Below, piece after piece: positions 18,803-28,981 of a DNA stretch of 64,000 nt. The DNA lies in contig NZ_JBQCFP010000129.1 in NCBI RefSeq assembly GCF_051958935.1, positions 1-64,000 on the forward strand, in the 5' to 3' direction. Each line of letters begins with the position of its first letter. The first letter of the stretch is position 1. The notes beneath the pieces are model-generated. The model searched no databases. It had not been told where the DNA came from and saw nothing but the letters and a program-made list of their open reading frames with translations. This stretch comes from Dokdonella_A sp051958935 (GTDB lineage: Bacteria > Pseudomonadota > Gammaproteobacteria > Xanthomonadales > Rhodanobacteraceae). Both the position numbers and the translations under genes were made by a program.

Positions 18803-18959
18803 GCAGGCTGTTGAAAAACAGCTTGCGGACGCGATCCAGGGATGGAATCGCTCGCGCGTCGACGACGCACGTCGTTGAATCGCGGAAGCGAGTCCGGACA
18901 TGCGCCGGACGCGCTGAGTTGAAAAAAGCGCTGGATAGCGCCTTTTTCAACATCCTGGC
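18803..18959. repeat. MITE-like inverted-repeat element
   Basis: About 157 bases are bounded by imperfect inverted ends: gcaggctgttgaaaaacag at 18803-18821 and the complement of tgttgaaaaaggcgct at the right edge, 18937-18959. The right part is itself a strong hairpin (18918-18951, gttgaaaaa against tttttcaac with an agcgct stem). The ends resemble the tips of known insertion sequences. There is no transposase inside. The hairpin could also act as a terminator. Confidence 0.55.
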
Positions 18960-18995
18960 AGGGGTCTTTCGTCGCTCGGAAGCGTTCGGGACTGG

Positions 18996-20882
<1,887 letters not shown>

Positions 20883-20957
20883 CCGGAGAGTGTAGGGGCA
20901 GCCGTCGAGTCCCGCCCAGCGGGCCCGGCGGTGGTCCGGAGCGCGGACGGGGGCCGT

Positions 20958-20986
20958 TTGCCAACATCGGGTGCCGTGTTCACAAT
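20958..20986 (+). promoter_or_regulatory. Candidate promoter for the FKBP gene
   Basis: TTGCCA (20958-20963) and CACAAT (20981-20986) are 17 bases apart, ahead of the isomerase gene. The 5' leader would be about 85 bases. Confidence 0.4.
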
Positions 20987-21076
20987 ACGCGGCCCCGCAT
21001 GATGGCCGGGTCCGGTCACGCCGTGACGCCCGTGGGCACTCACCGGCTAGACAATCGCAAACCTTCAGGAGCAGAC

Positions 21077-21907
21077 ATGACGCGTTTCGTGCAGAAGACC
21101 CTCGTTGCCGCCCTCGCGGCCAGTTTCGCGATCGGCGCGATCGCGCAGGACAAGGACGCGCCCAAGGCGGATGCGAAGCCCGCTCCGACCGTCAAGGTCG
21201 ACAAGAACACCATCAGCACGATGGTCGGCATGGACGTCGGTCGCGGCCTCACGCAGATCAAGGACGACATCGACGTCAAGATCGTCGAGCAGGCGCTCGA
21301 AGCGACGCTCAAGGGCGAGAAGACCTCGCTGACGCAGGAAGAGGCGCTGCAGGTCCGCCAGGAGTTCATGAAGACCCTGCAGGCCAAGCGCGTCGCCGAA
21401 CAGAAGGCCGCCGCGGACAAGAACAAGAAGGAAGGCGAGGCGTTCCTCGCGTCGAACAAGTCCAAGCCGGGCGTGAAGACGACCGCTTCGGGCCTGCAGT
21501 ACATGGTCGAGAAGGAAGGCACCGGCGCCAAGCCGAAGGCGACCGACAAGGTCAAGGTGAACTACCTCGGCACGAAGATCGACGGCACGAAGTTCGACAG
21601 CTCCTACGACCGCGGCCAGCCGGCGACCTTCCCGCTCAACGGCGTGATCAAGGGCTGGAGCGAAGGCCTGCAGCTGATGCCGGTCGGTTCGAAGTACAAG
21701 CTGTTCGTGCCGGCCGAACTCGCCTACGGCGAGAACGGCCCGGGCCAGATCGGCCCGAACGCGACGCTGATCTTCGAAGTCGAACTGCTCGACATCGAAA
21801 AGGCCGGCGAGAAGGCCGAGAAGGCCGGCGACGCGAAGCCGGGTGCCGCGATGAAGGCGGCTCCGAAGGCCGACAAGGCCGCGACCAAGCCGGCCGACAA
21901 GAAGTAA
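21077..21907 (+). CDS. Periplasmic FKBP-type peptidyl-prolyl isomerase (FkpA/Mip-like)
   Basis: The protein helps fold envelope proteins by turning Xaa-Pro bonds. A signal peptide of 23 residues ends at AIA before QDKD. An N-terminal dimerisation region (about 45-130, helical, LTQEEALQVRQEFMKTL) is followed by a conserved FKBP domain (about 140-240) with DKVKVNYLGT, GTKFDSSYDRG, VIKGWSEGLQLMPVGSKY and the substrate loop ELAYGE. A low-complexity tail of Lys/Ala/Pro (245-276) extends past the usual end. The start at MTRFVQK follows the ribosome site caggagcag. Confidence 0.9.
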   Translation: MTRFVQKTLVAALAASFAIGAIAQDKDAPKADAKPAPTVKVDKNTISTMVGMDVGRGLTQIKDDIDVKIVEQALEATLKGEKTSLTQEEALQVRQEFMKTLQAKRVAEQKAAADKNKKEGEAFLASNKSKPGVKTTASGLQYMVEKEGTGAKPKATDKVKVNYLGTKIDGTKFDSSYDRGQPATFPLNGVIKGWSEGLQLMPVGSKYKLFVPAELAYGENGPGQIGPNATLIFEVELLDIEKAGEKAEKAGDAKPGAAMKAAPKADKAATKPADKK

Positions 21908-21923
21908 GTCGCCGCAACCGGAC

Positions 21924-21962
21924 GAAAGGCGCGCCGCGAACCGGCGCGCCTTTCGCGTTTGT
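21924..21962 (+). terminator. Terminator after the FKBP gene
   Basis: A perfect 12-bp stem (gaaaggcgcgcc, 21924-21935; ggcgcgcctttc, 21943-21954) has a 7-base loop and is followed by gcgtttgttg. It lies 17 bases after the stop codon. Confidence 0.85.
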
Positions 21963-21977
21963 TGCGCGGCGACCGCG

Positions 21978-22008
21978 TTGCCGGGCGAACGGCGCGCCCT
22001 GATAAAAT
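21978..22008 (+). promoter_or_regulatory. Promoter for ugd
   Basis: TTGCCG (21978-21983) and GATAAA (22001-22006, extended to GATAAAAT) are 17 bases apart. The start codon of ugd lies about 120 bases downstream. The pair follows directly after the terminator of the previous gene. Confidence 0.5.
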
Positions 22009-22128
22009 CCCCCGCCCGGCGCCGCGGGAATCGGCTTCGAAGTGGGCTTGTCCGCTTGGCGAAGCCGGGTGGCCCGGCAGGTCCCTTCCGACTCCGCTCC
22101 CCGCGTGCCACCAAGATAGGAAGGCCGC

Positions 22129-23469
22129 ATGCGCGTCACGATCTTCGGAACCGGCTACGTAGGCCTCGTCACCGGCACCTGCCTGGCGGAAGTCGGCAAC
22201 GACGTCGTCTGCGTCGACGTCGACGCCAACAAGATCGCGCGCCTCCAGCGCGGCGAGGTACCGATCTACGAGCCCGGCCTCGAGCCGCTCGTGCGCGCCA
22301 ACCATGCGAGCGGGCACCTGCGCTTCAGCACGGACGCGGCGAGCGCGATCGCGCATGCGCAGATCATCTTCATCGCGGTCGGCACGCCGCCGGACGAGGA
22401 CGGCAGCGCCGATCTCAGCCACGTCATCACCGTCGCCCGCACGATCGGCGCGAACCTCTCGCGCCACGCGGTCGTCGTCAACAAGTCGACCGTGCCGGTC
22501 GGCACCGCCGACGCGGTGCGCGCGGCGATCGCCGCGGAACTCTCCGCGCGCGGCGTGGCGGTCGAATTCGACGTCGTTTCCAACCCGGAATTCCTCAAGG
22601 AAGGCGACGCGGTGCAGGACTGCCTGCGGCCCGACCGCATCGTCATCGGCGCCGACAGCGCGCGCGCGGTCGAACCCCTGAAGGCGCTGTATGCGCCGTT
22701 CAACCGCAACCACGAGCGCTTCGTCCTCATGGACGTGCGCTCGGCCGAGCTGACCAAGTACGCCGCCAACGCGATGCTCGCGACCAAGATCAGTTTCATG
22801 AACGAGATCGCGAACATCGCCGAGCAGGTCGGCGCCGACGTCGAGCAGGTGCGCAAGGGCATCGGCTCCGACCCGCGCATCGGCTACCACTTCATCTATC
22901 CGGGCGCCGGTTACGGCGGCTCGTGCTTCCCGAAGGACGTCAAGGCGCTCGAGCACACCGCGCGGGCGCATGCGTACGAGCCGCGCCTGCTCAGTGCGGT
23001 CGAAGCCGTGAATGCGGCGCAGAAGCGCAAGCTCTTCTCGCTCGTCGAGCGCCATTTCGGCGGCGCGCTGCGCGGCCGCACGATCGCGTTGTGGGGCCTC
23101 GCGTTCAAGCCGAACACCGACGACATGCGCGAGGCGCCGAGCCGCACGCTGCTCGAGCAGCTGTGGGCGGCCGGTGCGAGCGTGCGCGCATACGACCCGG
23201 AGGCGTCGGACGAAACCCGGCGCATCTACGGCGAGCGCGCCGACCTCGTGTTGTGCGACCAGCAGTACGCCGCACTCGAAGGCGCCGACGCGCTGGTGAT
23301 CGTGACCGAATGGAAGGCGTTCCGCAGCCCGGATTTCGAGCGCATCCGCACTTCGCTCAAGGACGCGGTCGTGTTCGACGGCCGCAACATCTTCGAACCG
23401 AAGGCGGTCGAGGGCGCGGGTCTCGCCTACTACGGCATCGGCCGCGGCCGCAGCATCATCGCGCCCTGA
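22129..23469 (+). CDS. ugd: UDP-glucose 6-dehydrogenase
   Basis: Ugd oxidises UDP-glucose to UDP-glucuronate in two NAD-linked steps and so feeds exopolysaccharide or lipopolysaccharide synthesis. The 446 residues show the NAD motif GTGYVG (7-12), the catalytic cysteine C266 in GYGGSCFPKD, and conserved STVPVGT (120-126) and SNPEFLKEG (151-159). All three domains of the family are complete. It is followed after 72 bases by gmd, so the two may form a nucleotide-sugar unit, although no glycosyltransferase is in the window. Confidence 0.95.
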   Translation: MRVTIFGTGYVGLVTGTCLAEVGNDVVCVDVDANKIARLQRGEVPIYEPGLEPLVRANHASGHLRFSTDAASAIAHAQIIFIAVGTPPDEDGSADLSHVITVARTIGANLSRHAVVVNKSTVPVGTADAVRAAIAAELSARGVAVEFDVVSNPEFLKEGDAVQDCLRPDRIVIGADSARAVEPLKALYAPFNRNHERFVLMDVRSAELTKYAANAMLATKISFMNEIANIAEQVGADVEQVRKGIGSDPRIGYHFIYPGAGYGGSCFPKDVKALEHTARAHAYEPRLLSAVEAVNAAQKRKLFSLVERHFGGALRGRTIALWGLAFKPNTDDMREAPSRTLLEQLWAAGASVRAYDPEASDETRRIYGERADLVLCDQQYAALEGADALVIVTEWKAFRSPDFERIRTSLKDAVVFDGRNIFEPKAVEGAGLAYYGIGRGRSIIAP

Positions 23470-23541
23470 GCACGGCCGCGGCGCTTGCGCCTCGGCTTTT
23501 GCGCTACCATCGCCCGCTTGTGGAATTCACATTCAAGGTCA

Positions 23542-24672
23542 ATGGAAAAGAAACGAGCGCTGGTCACCGGCATCACGGGGCAGGACGGGGCGTACCTCGC
23601 CGAACTGCTGCTCGCCAAGGGTTACGAAGTGCACGGGCTCAAGCGCCGCGCTTCGTCGTTCAACAGCGAGCGCATCGACCACCTGCATCATGAACTGGAC
23701 GACACGCGTCCCGGCGTGCACCTGCACTACGGCGACCTCACCGATTCGCTGAGCCTGCTGCGCGTGATCCAGCAGGTGAAGCCGGACGAGATCTACAACC
23801 TCGCCGCGCAGAGCCACGTCGCGGTGTCGTTCGAGGAGCCGGAGTACACAGCGAACGCGGACGGCATCGGCACGCTGCGCGTGCTCGAGGCGATGCGCAG
23901 CCTCGGCCTCGGCGACCGCTGCCGCTTCTACCAGGCGTCCACCTCGGAGCTCTACGGCCTCGTGCGGGAAACCCCGCAGCGCGAATCGACGCCGTTCCAT
24001 CCGCGCTCGCCGTATGGCGTGGCGAAGCTGTACGCGTACTGGATCACCGTCAACTACCGCGAGGCGTACGGCATCTACGGTTGCAACGGCATCCTGTTCA
24101 ACCACGAATCGCCGATCCGCGGCGAGACGTTCGTCACGCGCAAGATCACGCGCGGCCTCGCGCGCGTCGCCTGCGGCCTGCAGCACTGCCTCTACCTCGG
24201 CAACCTCGAAGCGAAGCGCGACTGGGGCCATGCGCGCGACTACGTCGAGGCGCAGTGGCTGATCCTGCAGCAGGACCAGCCGGCCGACTACGTGATCGCG
24301 ACCGGCCTGCAGCATTCGGTACGCGAGTTCGTCGTGCTCGCCGCGCGCGAGATGGGGCTCGAGCTCGAGTTCCGCGGCAGCGGCGCGGACGAACACGCGA
24401 TCGTCGCCAAGGTCTCGAATGCGAAGCTCAAGCTGAAGGCCGGCGACGTCGTCGTGCGCATCCACCCGCAGTACTACCGCCCGGCCGAGGTCGAGACGCT
24501 GCTCGGCGACCCGACGTTCGCGCGTGAGCGCCTCGGCTGGACGCCGAAGACGAGTTTCGCCGAGCTCGTGCGCGAGATGGCCGCGGCCGACCTCGCCCTC
24601 GCCGAGCGCGAGGCGAATGGCGCGAACGGCGCGCGCCACGGCCGCCACCTGATCGAGAAACTGCCCGGATAA
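23542..24672 (+). CDS. gmd: GDP-mannose 4,6-dehydratase
   Basis: Gmd turns GDP-mannose into GDP-4-keto-6-deoxymannose, the precursor of GDP-rhamnose and GDP-fucose. The 376-residue protein is an extended short-chain dehydrogenase with the NADP motif TGITGQDG (9-16), catalytic Ser/Thr and Glu in ASTSELYG (132-139), and the Y158-K162 pair in SPYGVAK. FNHESPIRGETFVTRKI is a hallmark of the family. The start at MEKKRALVTG is set by the fold. It follows ugd and runs 3 bases ahead of slyX. The next enzyme (fcl or rmd) is not in the window. Confidence 0.95.
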   Translation: MEKKRALVTGITGQDGAYLAELLLAKGYEVHGLKRRASSFNSERIDHLHHELDDTRPGVHLHYGDLTDSLSLLRVIQQVKPDEIYNLAAQSHVAVSFEEPEYTANADGIGTLRVLEAMRSLGLGDRCRFYQASTSELYGLVRETPQRESTPFHPRSPYGVAKLYAYWITVNYREAYGIYGCNGILFNHESPIRGETFVTRKITRGLARVACGLQHCLYLGNLEAKRDWGHARDYVEAQWLILQQDQPADYVIATGLQHSVREFVVLAAREMGLELEFRGSGADEHAIVAKVSNAKLKLKAGDVVVRIHPQYYRPAEVETLLGDPTFARERLGWTPKTSFAELVREMAAADLALAEREANGANGARHGRHLIEKLPG

Positions 24673-24675
24673 GCC

Positions 24676-24891
24676 ATGGCCGACTCGCTCGAGGAACGCC
24701 TGACGGAGCTCGAAGTGCGCCTGTCGTTCGTCGACGACACGATCGTCGCGCTGAGCGACACGGTTGCGGCACACGATCGCCAGCTGCACGCGCTGCGCAA
24801 CGCGCTCGACGCGCTGCGCATCGACCTGCAGGCGGTGCGTGGCACGTTGGGACAGGCGGCGCAGGATGAGCCCCCACCGCCGCATTACTAG
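24676..24891 (+). CDS. slyX: SlyX family protein
   Basis: The 71-residue product is a short coiled coil (LEERLTELEVRLSFVDDTIVALSDTV, then a second helix) with a Pro-rich end PPPPHY, which is the mark of SlyX. SlyX proteins are small and soluble and their role is unknown. It starts 3 bases after gmd, so it is probably cotranscribed with it. The 109-bp tandem repeat begins soon after its stop. Confidence 0.85.
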   Translation: MADSLEERLTELEVRLSFVDDTIVALSDTVAAHDRQLHALRNALDALRIDLQAVRGTLGQAAQDEPPPPHY

Positions 24892-24904
24892 TGCGACCAT
24901 CCAT

Positions 24905-25320
24905 GATCGCTGCTTGTCGGTAGGACTCGCGTGCTTGGATGCGCTGGCGTGGATGGATTCCAGAAGCGGCCATCCATGGCCGCACTTTCAAGGAAGCTTG
25001 TGCGATCGATCCTTGATCGCTGCTTGTCGGTAGGACTCGGGTGCTTGGATGCGCTGGCGTGGATGGATTCCAGAAGCGACCATCCATGGCCGCACTTTCA
25101 AGGAAGCTTGTGCGATCGTCCTTGATCGCTGCTTGTCGGTAGACTCGGGTGCTTGGATGCGCTGGCGTGGATGGATTCCAGAAGCGGCCATCCATGGCTG
25201 CACTTTCAAGGAAGCTTGTGCGATCGTCCTTGATCGCTGCTTGTCGGTAGGACTCGGGTGCTTGGATGCGCTGGCTTGGATGGATTCCAGAAGCGGCTAT
25301 CCATGGCCGCACTTTCAATG
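24905..25320. repeat. Four-copy tandem repeat of about 109 bp
   Basis: Units start with gatcgctgcttgtcgg at 24905, 25015, 25124 and 25232, so periods are 110, 109 and 108. The copies differ at only a few positions. Each holds a near-palindrome gcggccat-cc-atggccgc (changed in copies 2 and 4) and the stretch tttcaaggaagcttgtgcgatcg at the joint. Frames open on both strands are by-products of the repeat. No protein family or RNA gene is evident. It fills the gap between slyX and the DUF2058 gene. Confidence 0.9.
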
Positions 25321-25376
25321 AAGATGCACGATGCGCCTGATGACCATGCTCCGTTCCTGTTTCGAGTGTCCGAGTC

Positions 25377-25982
25377 ATGTCCGATTCTTTGCGTGACCAG
25401 TTGTTGAAGGCCGGCTTTGCCCCGCCGAAAGTGGAGATCCGTCCGAAGCCGCAGCAGCGGCCAGGGCAGGGCAGGCCGCAGGGGCAGCCGAACGTGCGGC
25501 CGCAGGGAAAGCCGTCCGGAAAACCGGGGCGTGGCCATGCGGGCAAGCCGTCGTCGCCGCCGCGCGAGCGGGGCGAGATCGACCTCGCCAAGGCCTACGC
25601 GCTGCGCGACCGCACCGAACGCGAACAGCGCGAGCGCGAGCAGCGCGAGGCGGAGCAGCGTGCGCGCGAGAAGCGCGAGCGCAAGCAGAAGCTCACTGCG
25701 TTGCTGCAGGGGCAGGGCGTCGCATTCAACGACGCGAATGCGGAAATCCCGCGCCATTTCCCGCACGCGAACAAGATCCGCCGCATCTACGTCACCGCCG
25801 AGCAGTTGCCGCGCCTCAACGGCGGCGAACTCGCGGTCGTGCAGCTGGCTGGCCGGTACCTCCTCGTGAGCCGCGAAACGGGTCTCGCCGCGCAAGCGAT
25901 CGACCCCGACGCGCTGGTGCTGCTGTGCGATCCGCACGCGTCCGCGCAGGAAGACGACATTCCCGCCGACCTCGTCTGGTAG
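25377..25982 (+). CDS. DUF2058 (YaiL-like) protein
   Basis: The 201-residue protein starts with the family mark MSDSLRDQLLKAGF, then a basic Pro/Gln/Gly-rich disordered part (20-65), an Arg/Glu-rich helix (about 70-105, REQREREQREAEQ) and a compact C-terminal domain (110-200) with IPRHFPHANKIRRIYVT. DUF2058 proteins have been described as nucleoid- or polynucleotide-associated. The exact role is unknown. It has no close partner here: the repeat array is upstream and a secreted protein gene follows after 79 bases. Confidence 0.85.
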   Translation: MSDSLRDQLLKAGFAPPKVEIRPKPQQRPGQGRPQGQPNVRPQGKPSGKPGRGHAGKPSSPPRERGEIDLAKAYALRDRTEREQREREQREAEQRAREKRERKQKLTALLQGQGVAFNDANAEIPRHFPHANKIRRIYVTAEQLPRLNGGELAVVQLAGRYLLVSRETGLAAQAIDPDALVLLCDPHASAQEDDIPADLVW

Positions 25983-26061
25983 TCCTTCCGTTGCGACGCA
26001 GTGCGCGGAAATCCGCGCGCGTGCGCGCGAGGATGCGCCGTCGCCGAAGGGAGGGAGTCCG

Positions 26062-27138
26062 ATGCGCCGATCGATCACGCTGGCCTGTTTGCTGACGGTG
26101 TTGCCGGCCCTGGCGCCGGCGGCGCCGCTACCGCGTTTCACGCAGCCGAACGCGATCTGGAACGTCGACGTCAGCCATGCGACGCTGCGCTCGAATTCGG
26201 CCCAGATGATGACGCACCTCGCGGCGTTCTCGCCGCACGGCTGGGGCGACGACCGCGACTTCGACTTCCACATCGATTTCTCGTTCTACGTGCTGCACGC
26301 GAACGCATTGACGCCGACGCGACCGATCGTCGCCTGGCCGTCGCAGGACGACTACTACAGCCCCGACTGCGACGCGCCCGGCCTGCCGTTCCCGGTGCCT
26401 GCGGGCGGCGGCATCGAAGGCACCGATCCGCCCGCGTACGCGTGCGACGCGGGCGGCGAGGACTGCCACCTGCTCGTCGTCAACGACGCGAGCAACATCC
26501 TCTACGAGGCCTACGCGACCGAGTCGGCCGACGCGACCGGCGTGCACGCGATCTGCGGCCTGCGCTGGGATCTCGCCAAGGTCTATCCGCGCCATGGCCG
26601 CGGCGAGCACTGCACGAGCGCCGACGGCGCAGGCTTCCCGATCGCGCCGCTGCTGTTCAACGCCGACGAGGTGTGGGCCGCGGCCCAGGCGCACGGCGAC
26701 CTCGGTCATGCGATCCGCTTCATCCTCGGCAACAACCGCATGGCGAACGACAAGTACGTGCATCCGGCGTCGCACGGCACGTTCACCACGTCCGACAACG
26801 ACCCGAACGCGGTGCCGTACGGCTCGCGCCTCAAGCTCAAGCAGTCGTTCAACATCGATGCGTTCAGCACCAACGAGTCGGTGCGCGTGCTGCTGCGCAC
26901 GTTGCAGAAGTACGGCATGTTCCTCTCCGACGGCGGTGGCGTGCCGCTGACCGCGGAGTCGGACCGCTTCACGACGCACAAGTGGGACGATGCCGACGTC
27001 GCCATCGACTCGCACTCGCTGTACGGCCTGCGCCCGACCGACTTCGACGTGGTCGAAGCGGGGGACCCGATGACGGTCAGCTACGACTGCGAGCGCACGC
27101 CCGACGACTTCATCTACATCGACGGCTACGACTACTGA
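26062..27138 (+). CDS. Secreted protein of unknown function with a C-terminal IYIDGY tail
   Basis: A signal peptide ends at about residue 20 (APAAP). The mature protein holds a cysteine pair in ACDAGGEDCHLL, then the strings LRWDLAKVYPRHG, TSADGAGFPIAPLLFNADEV, HAIRFILGNNRMAND, SRLKLKQSFNID and LLRTLQKYGMFLSDGGG. I recall the same order of strings in secreted proteins of actinobacteria and proteobacteria that have no set function. The protein ends in FIYIDGYDY, which resembles the LIFANGFN end of the beta-helix protein at 57744. This may be a sorting tail. The single gene lies between DUF2058 and the polyhydroxybutyrate cluster. Confidence 0.7.
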   Translation: MRRSITLACLLTVLPALAPAAPLPRFTQPNAIWNVDVSHATLRSNSAQMMTHLAAFSPHGWGDDRDFDFHIDFSFYVLHANALTPTRPIVAWPSQDDYYSPDCDAPGLPFPVPAGGGIEGTDPPAYACDAGGEDCHLLVVNDASNILYEAYATESADATGVHAICGLRWDLAKVYPRHGRGEHCTSADGAGFPIAPLLFNADEVWAAAQAHGDLGHAIRFILGNNRMANDKYVHPASHGTFTTSDNDPNAVPYGSRLKLKQSFNIDAFSTNESVRVLLRTLQKYGMFLSDGGGVPLTAESDRFTTHKWDDADVAIDSHSLYGLRPTDFDVVEAGDPMTVSYDCERTPDDFIYIDGYDY

Positions 27139-27162
27139 GGGTCTCGACAGCGGAGTGGGCTG

Positions 27163-27200
27163 CCGCATGCGTCGCGCGTTCCGGCGCGAGGCGCATGCGG
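27163..27200. terminator. Hairpin between convergent genes
   Basis: Arms ccgcatgcg (27163-27171) and cgcatgcgg (27192-27200) pair fully, with an inner stem tcgcgc/gcgcga. It lies between the stops of the secreted protein gene and the leftward reductase gene. There is no clear T-run. Confidence 0.55.
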
Positions 27201-27219
27201 AGCGGCGCGACCGAGAACT

Positions 27220-27966
27220 TCAGAAATCCATGAAGTAGCCGCCGTTCACCGGGATGTTCGCGCCGGTGATGAAGCCCGCGTCGTCCGCGGTGAGGAACTC
27301 GACCGTGCGCGCGATCTCGCGCGGTTCGCCGAGGCGGCCGACCGGGATGTTCGCGATGATCTGGTTGCGGATCTCTTCGGGCACCGCCTGCACCATCGCG
27401 GTGTTGCAGTAGCCGGGCGAAACGCTGTTGACGGTCACGCCCTTCTTCGCGACTTCGCGTGCGAGCGCCATCGTGAAGCCGTGCATGCCCGCTTTCGCGG
27501 CGGAGTAGTTGGTCTGGCCGAACTGGCCGGTCTGGCCATTCACCGACGAGATGTTGACGATGCGGCCGAAGCCCTGCGCGGTCATGCCGTCGACGACGGG
27601 GCGGCACATGTTGAACACGCCGTCGAGATTGACGCGCAGCACGTCGCCCCACTGCTCGGCGCTCATCTTGCGCAGCGACGTGTCGCGCGTGATGCCGGCC
27701 GCGTTGACGAGGATCGCGATCGGGCCGTACTGCGCGGCAATGCGCTCGGCGAATGCGGCACAGCCGGCATGGTCGGCGACGTTGAGCGGTTCGAAGGCGA
27801 TCGCGCCGTCGAAGCCGGCCATTTCGGCGCGAAACGCCTCGACCCGTTCGCTGCGCGAGGAGAGATCGGCGGCGATGACCTGACGGCCCGCACGCGCGAG
27901 GTACTTGCAGATCTCGCTGCCGAGTCCACCAATGCCGCCCGTGACGACGGCAACGCGTTTGCTCAT
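27220..27966 (-). CDS. phbB: Acetoacetyl-CoA reductase, paralogue 1
   Basis: This short-chain dehydrogenase of 248 residues reduces acetoacetyl-CoA to (R)-3-hydroxybutyryl-CoA with NADPH, the second step of polyhydroxybutyrate synthesis. It has the cofactor motif GGIGGLG (10-16), NAAGITRD, the catalytic serine in NISSVNGQTGQFGQ, and the Y-xxx-K motif in NYSAAKAGMHGFT. GQTGQFGQTNYSAAKAG is typical of PhbB. It is transcribed after phaR and has a second copy at 28982. Which of the two is the main reductase cannot be told here. The FabG role in fatty acid synthesis is less likely given the motif and the phaR neighbour. Confidence 0.85.
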   Translation of the reverse strand: MSKRVAVVTGGIGGLGSEICKYLARAGRQVIAADLSSRSERVEAFRAEMAGFDGAIAFEPLNVADHAGCAAFAERIAAQYGPIAILVNAAGITRDTSLRKMSAEQWGDVLRVNLDGVFNMCRPVVDGMTAQGFGRIVNISSVNGQTGQFGQTNYSAAKAGMHGFTMALAREVAKKGVTVNSVSPGYCNTAMVQAVPEEIRNQIIANIPVGRLGEPREIARTVEFLTADDAGFITGANIPVNGGYFMDF

Positions 27967-28060
27967 GGAAAAACCCCTGGATCGTGCAATGCGGCATCGG
28001 CTGCCGCGCGAAAATGCTGCGATGCGTCGCCCTGCCGCGTGCCGGCAAGGCGGTGTCAGG

Positions 28061-28555
28061 TCAGGACTTGCCTTCCTTCTTCTTGTTCGCGTCCTGAGCG
28101 CCGCGCACGCTGTTCGCTGCGGCGGTGAGGAAGCCCTGTTGCAGGGACTTCCACATGTCCATGTTGCGCTCGGTCAGGTCGTTGAGCATCGACCACGGTC
28201 CCTGGCCGAGCATGTTGTTGAGTTGGCTGCGGAACTGCTGCTGCTGGTCGAGGAACACCTGCAGGCTGCGTTCGAGGTAGCCGCCCATGAAACCCTGCAG
28301 CGAATCGCCGTAGAAGCGGATGATCTGCGACAGCAGCTTGGTCGTGAACATCGGCTGGCCGCGTTCCTCGTACTCCGCGATGATCTGCAGCAGCACCGAG
28401 CGGGTCAGGTTCTCGCCGGTCTTGGCGTCGCGGACCTCGAACTCCTCGTCGTCGAGCACGAGCTGGCGGATCTCCTCGAGCGTGATGTAGCTCGAGATCT
28501 CCGTGTCGTACAGGCGACGGTTCGGATATTTCTTGATGATGCGGGGCGTGGTCAT
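28061..28555 (-). CDS. phaR: Polyhydroxyalkanoate synthesis repressor PhaR
   Basis: PhaR binds both DNA and PHA granules and controls phasin and synthesis genes. The 164 residues carry the N-terminal PHB/PHA accumulation regulator DNA-binding domain (residues 5-66, RIIKKYPNRRLYDTEISSYITLEEIRQLV) and the PHB accumulation regulatory domain (about 70-110, FTTKLLSQIIRFYGDSLQGFMGGYLERSL), then a Gln-rich helix. It lies between two phbB paralogues, all leftward. The polymerase and the thiolase are not in the window. Confidence 0.95.
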   Translation of the reverse strand: MTTPRIIKKYPNRRLYDTEISSYITLEEIRQLVLDDEEFEVRDAKTGENLTRSVLLQIIAEYEERGQPMFTTKLLSQIIRFYGDSLQGFMGGYLERSLQVFLDQQQQFRSQLNNMLGQGPWSMLNDLTERNMDMWKSLQQGFLTAAANSVRGAQDANKKKEGKS

Positions 28556-28762
28556 CGGCCAACGCTAGCAGAATGTGATGCGGCGCACCAGTTGGGGATG
28601 TTGCGCAGCAAAGGCGCGGCCCTGCGTGTCCGGCCACGGCGCGCGGCGTGGGGCGGGACTTGGAACCGCGGGGCGCTGGTGGGCCTCGGCGCACCCCGCC
28701 GGCGCTGCGGCGGCGCCGAACCGTGGCTCGTTGCGCACGCGCAGTCGATGCATGCCGTCATC

Positions 28763-28889
28763 GTCGTCCCGGCGAACGCCGGGACGCAGCGCCTTCGGCT
28801 CCAATGTCGTCCCGGAAAGCGGGAATCCAGGTTGTCCGACGCCTCGACAGCAAGAGCACAATGGATTGCCGCTTTCGCGGGAATGACGG
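28763..28889. repeat. Cluster of dispersed VIPAKAGIQ-type half-repeats
   Basis: Three half-units lie in the 426-base gap between phaR and the second phbB: two in direct orientation (28763-28790, 28806-28833; tcgtcccgg core with a short inverted gcgga/gcggg) and one inverted (28861-28889, cgcgggaatgacgg). They belong to the same family as the ends of the GIY-YIG cassette at 1707-2083. I see no gene in the gap. Confidence 0.65.
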
Positions 28890-28981
28890 CGTATTTGCCG
28901 GGGTGCGCTTGCAGCGCCGACCTGGACACCGCACCCAGCGACGGGCCAAGTTGCCCTGGCCCGAGCGCGTGGCCGGGCGGA

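Noticed and set aside
18738..18953. A 71-codon minus-strand ORF (LKKALSSAFFNS)
   Set aside because: It is a translation of the MITE-like inverted repeat and runs into the GntR operator.
24988..25209. Small proteins coded by the tandem repeat (PWMAASGIHP-type peptide)
   Set aside because: The open frames come from the repeat itself, change frame between copies and lack a consistent ribosome site.
24905..25320. CRISPR array
   Set aside because: The units of about 109 bp are direct tandem copies without unique spacers.
28556..28981. Small genes in the phaR-phbB gap
   Set aside because: All open frames pass through the dispersed repeats and have no family match.
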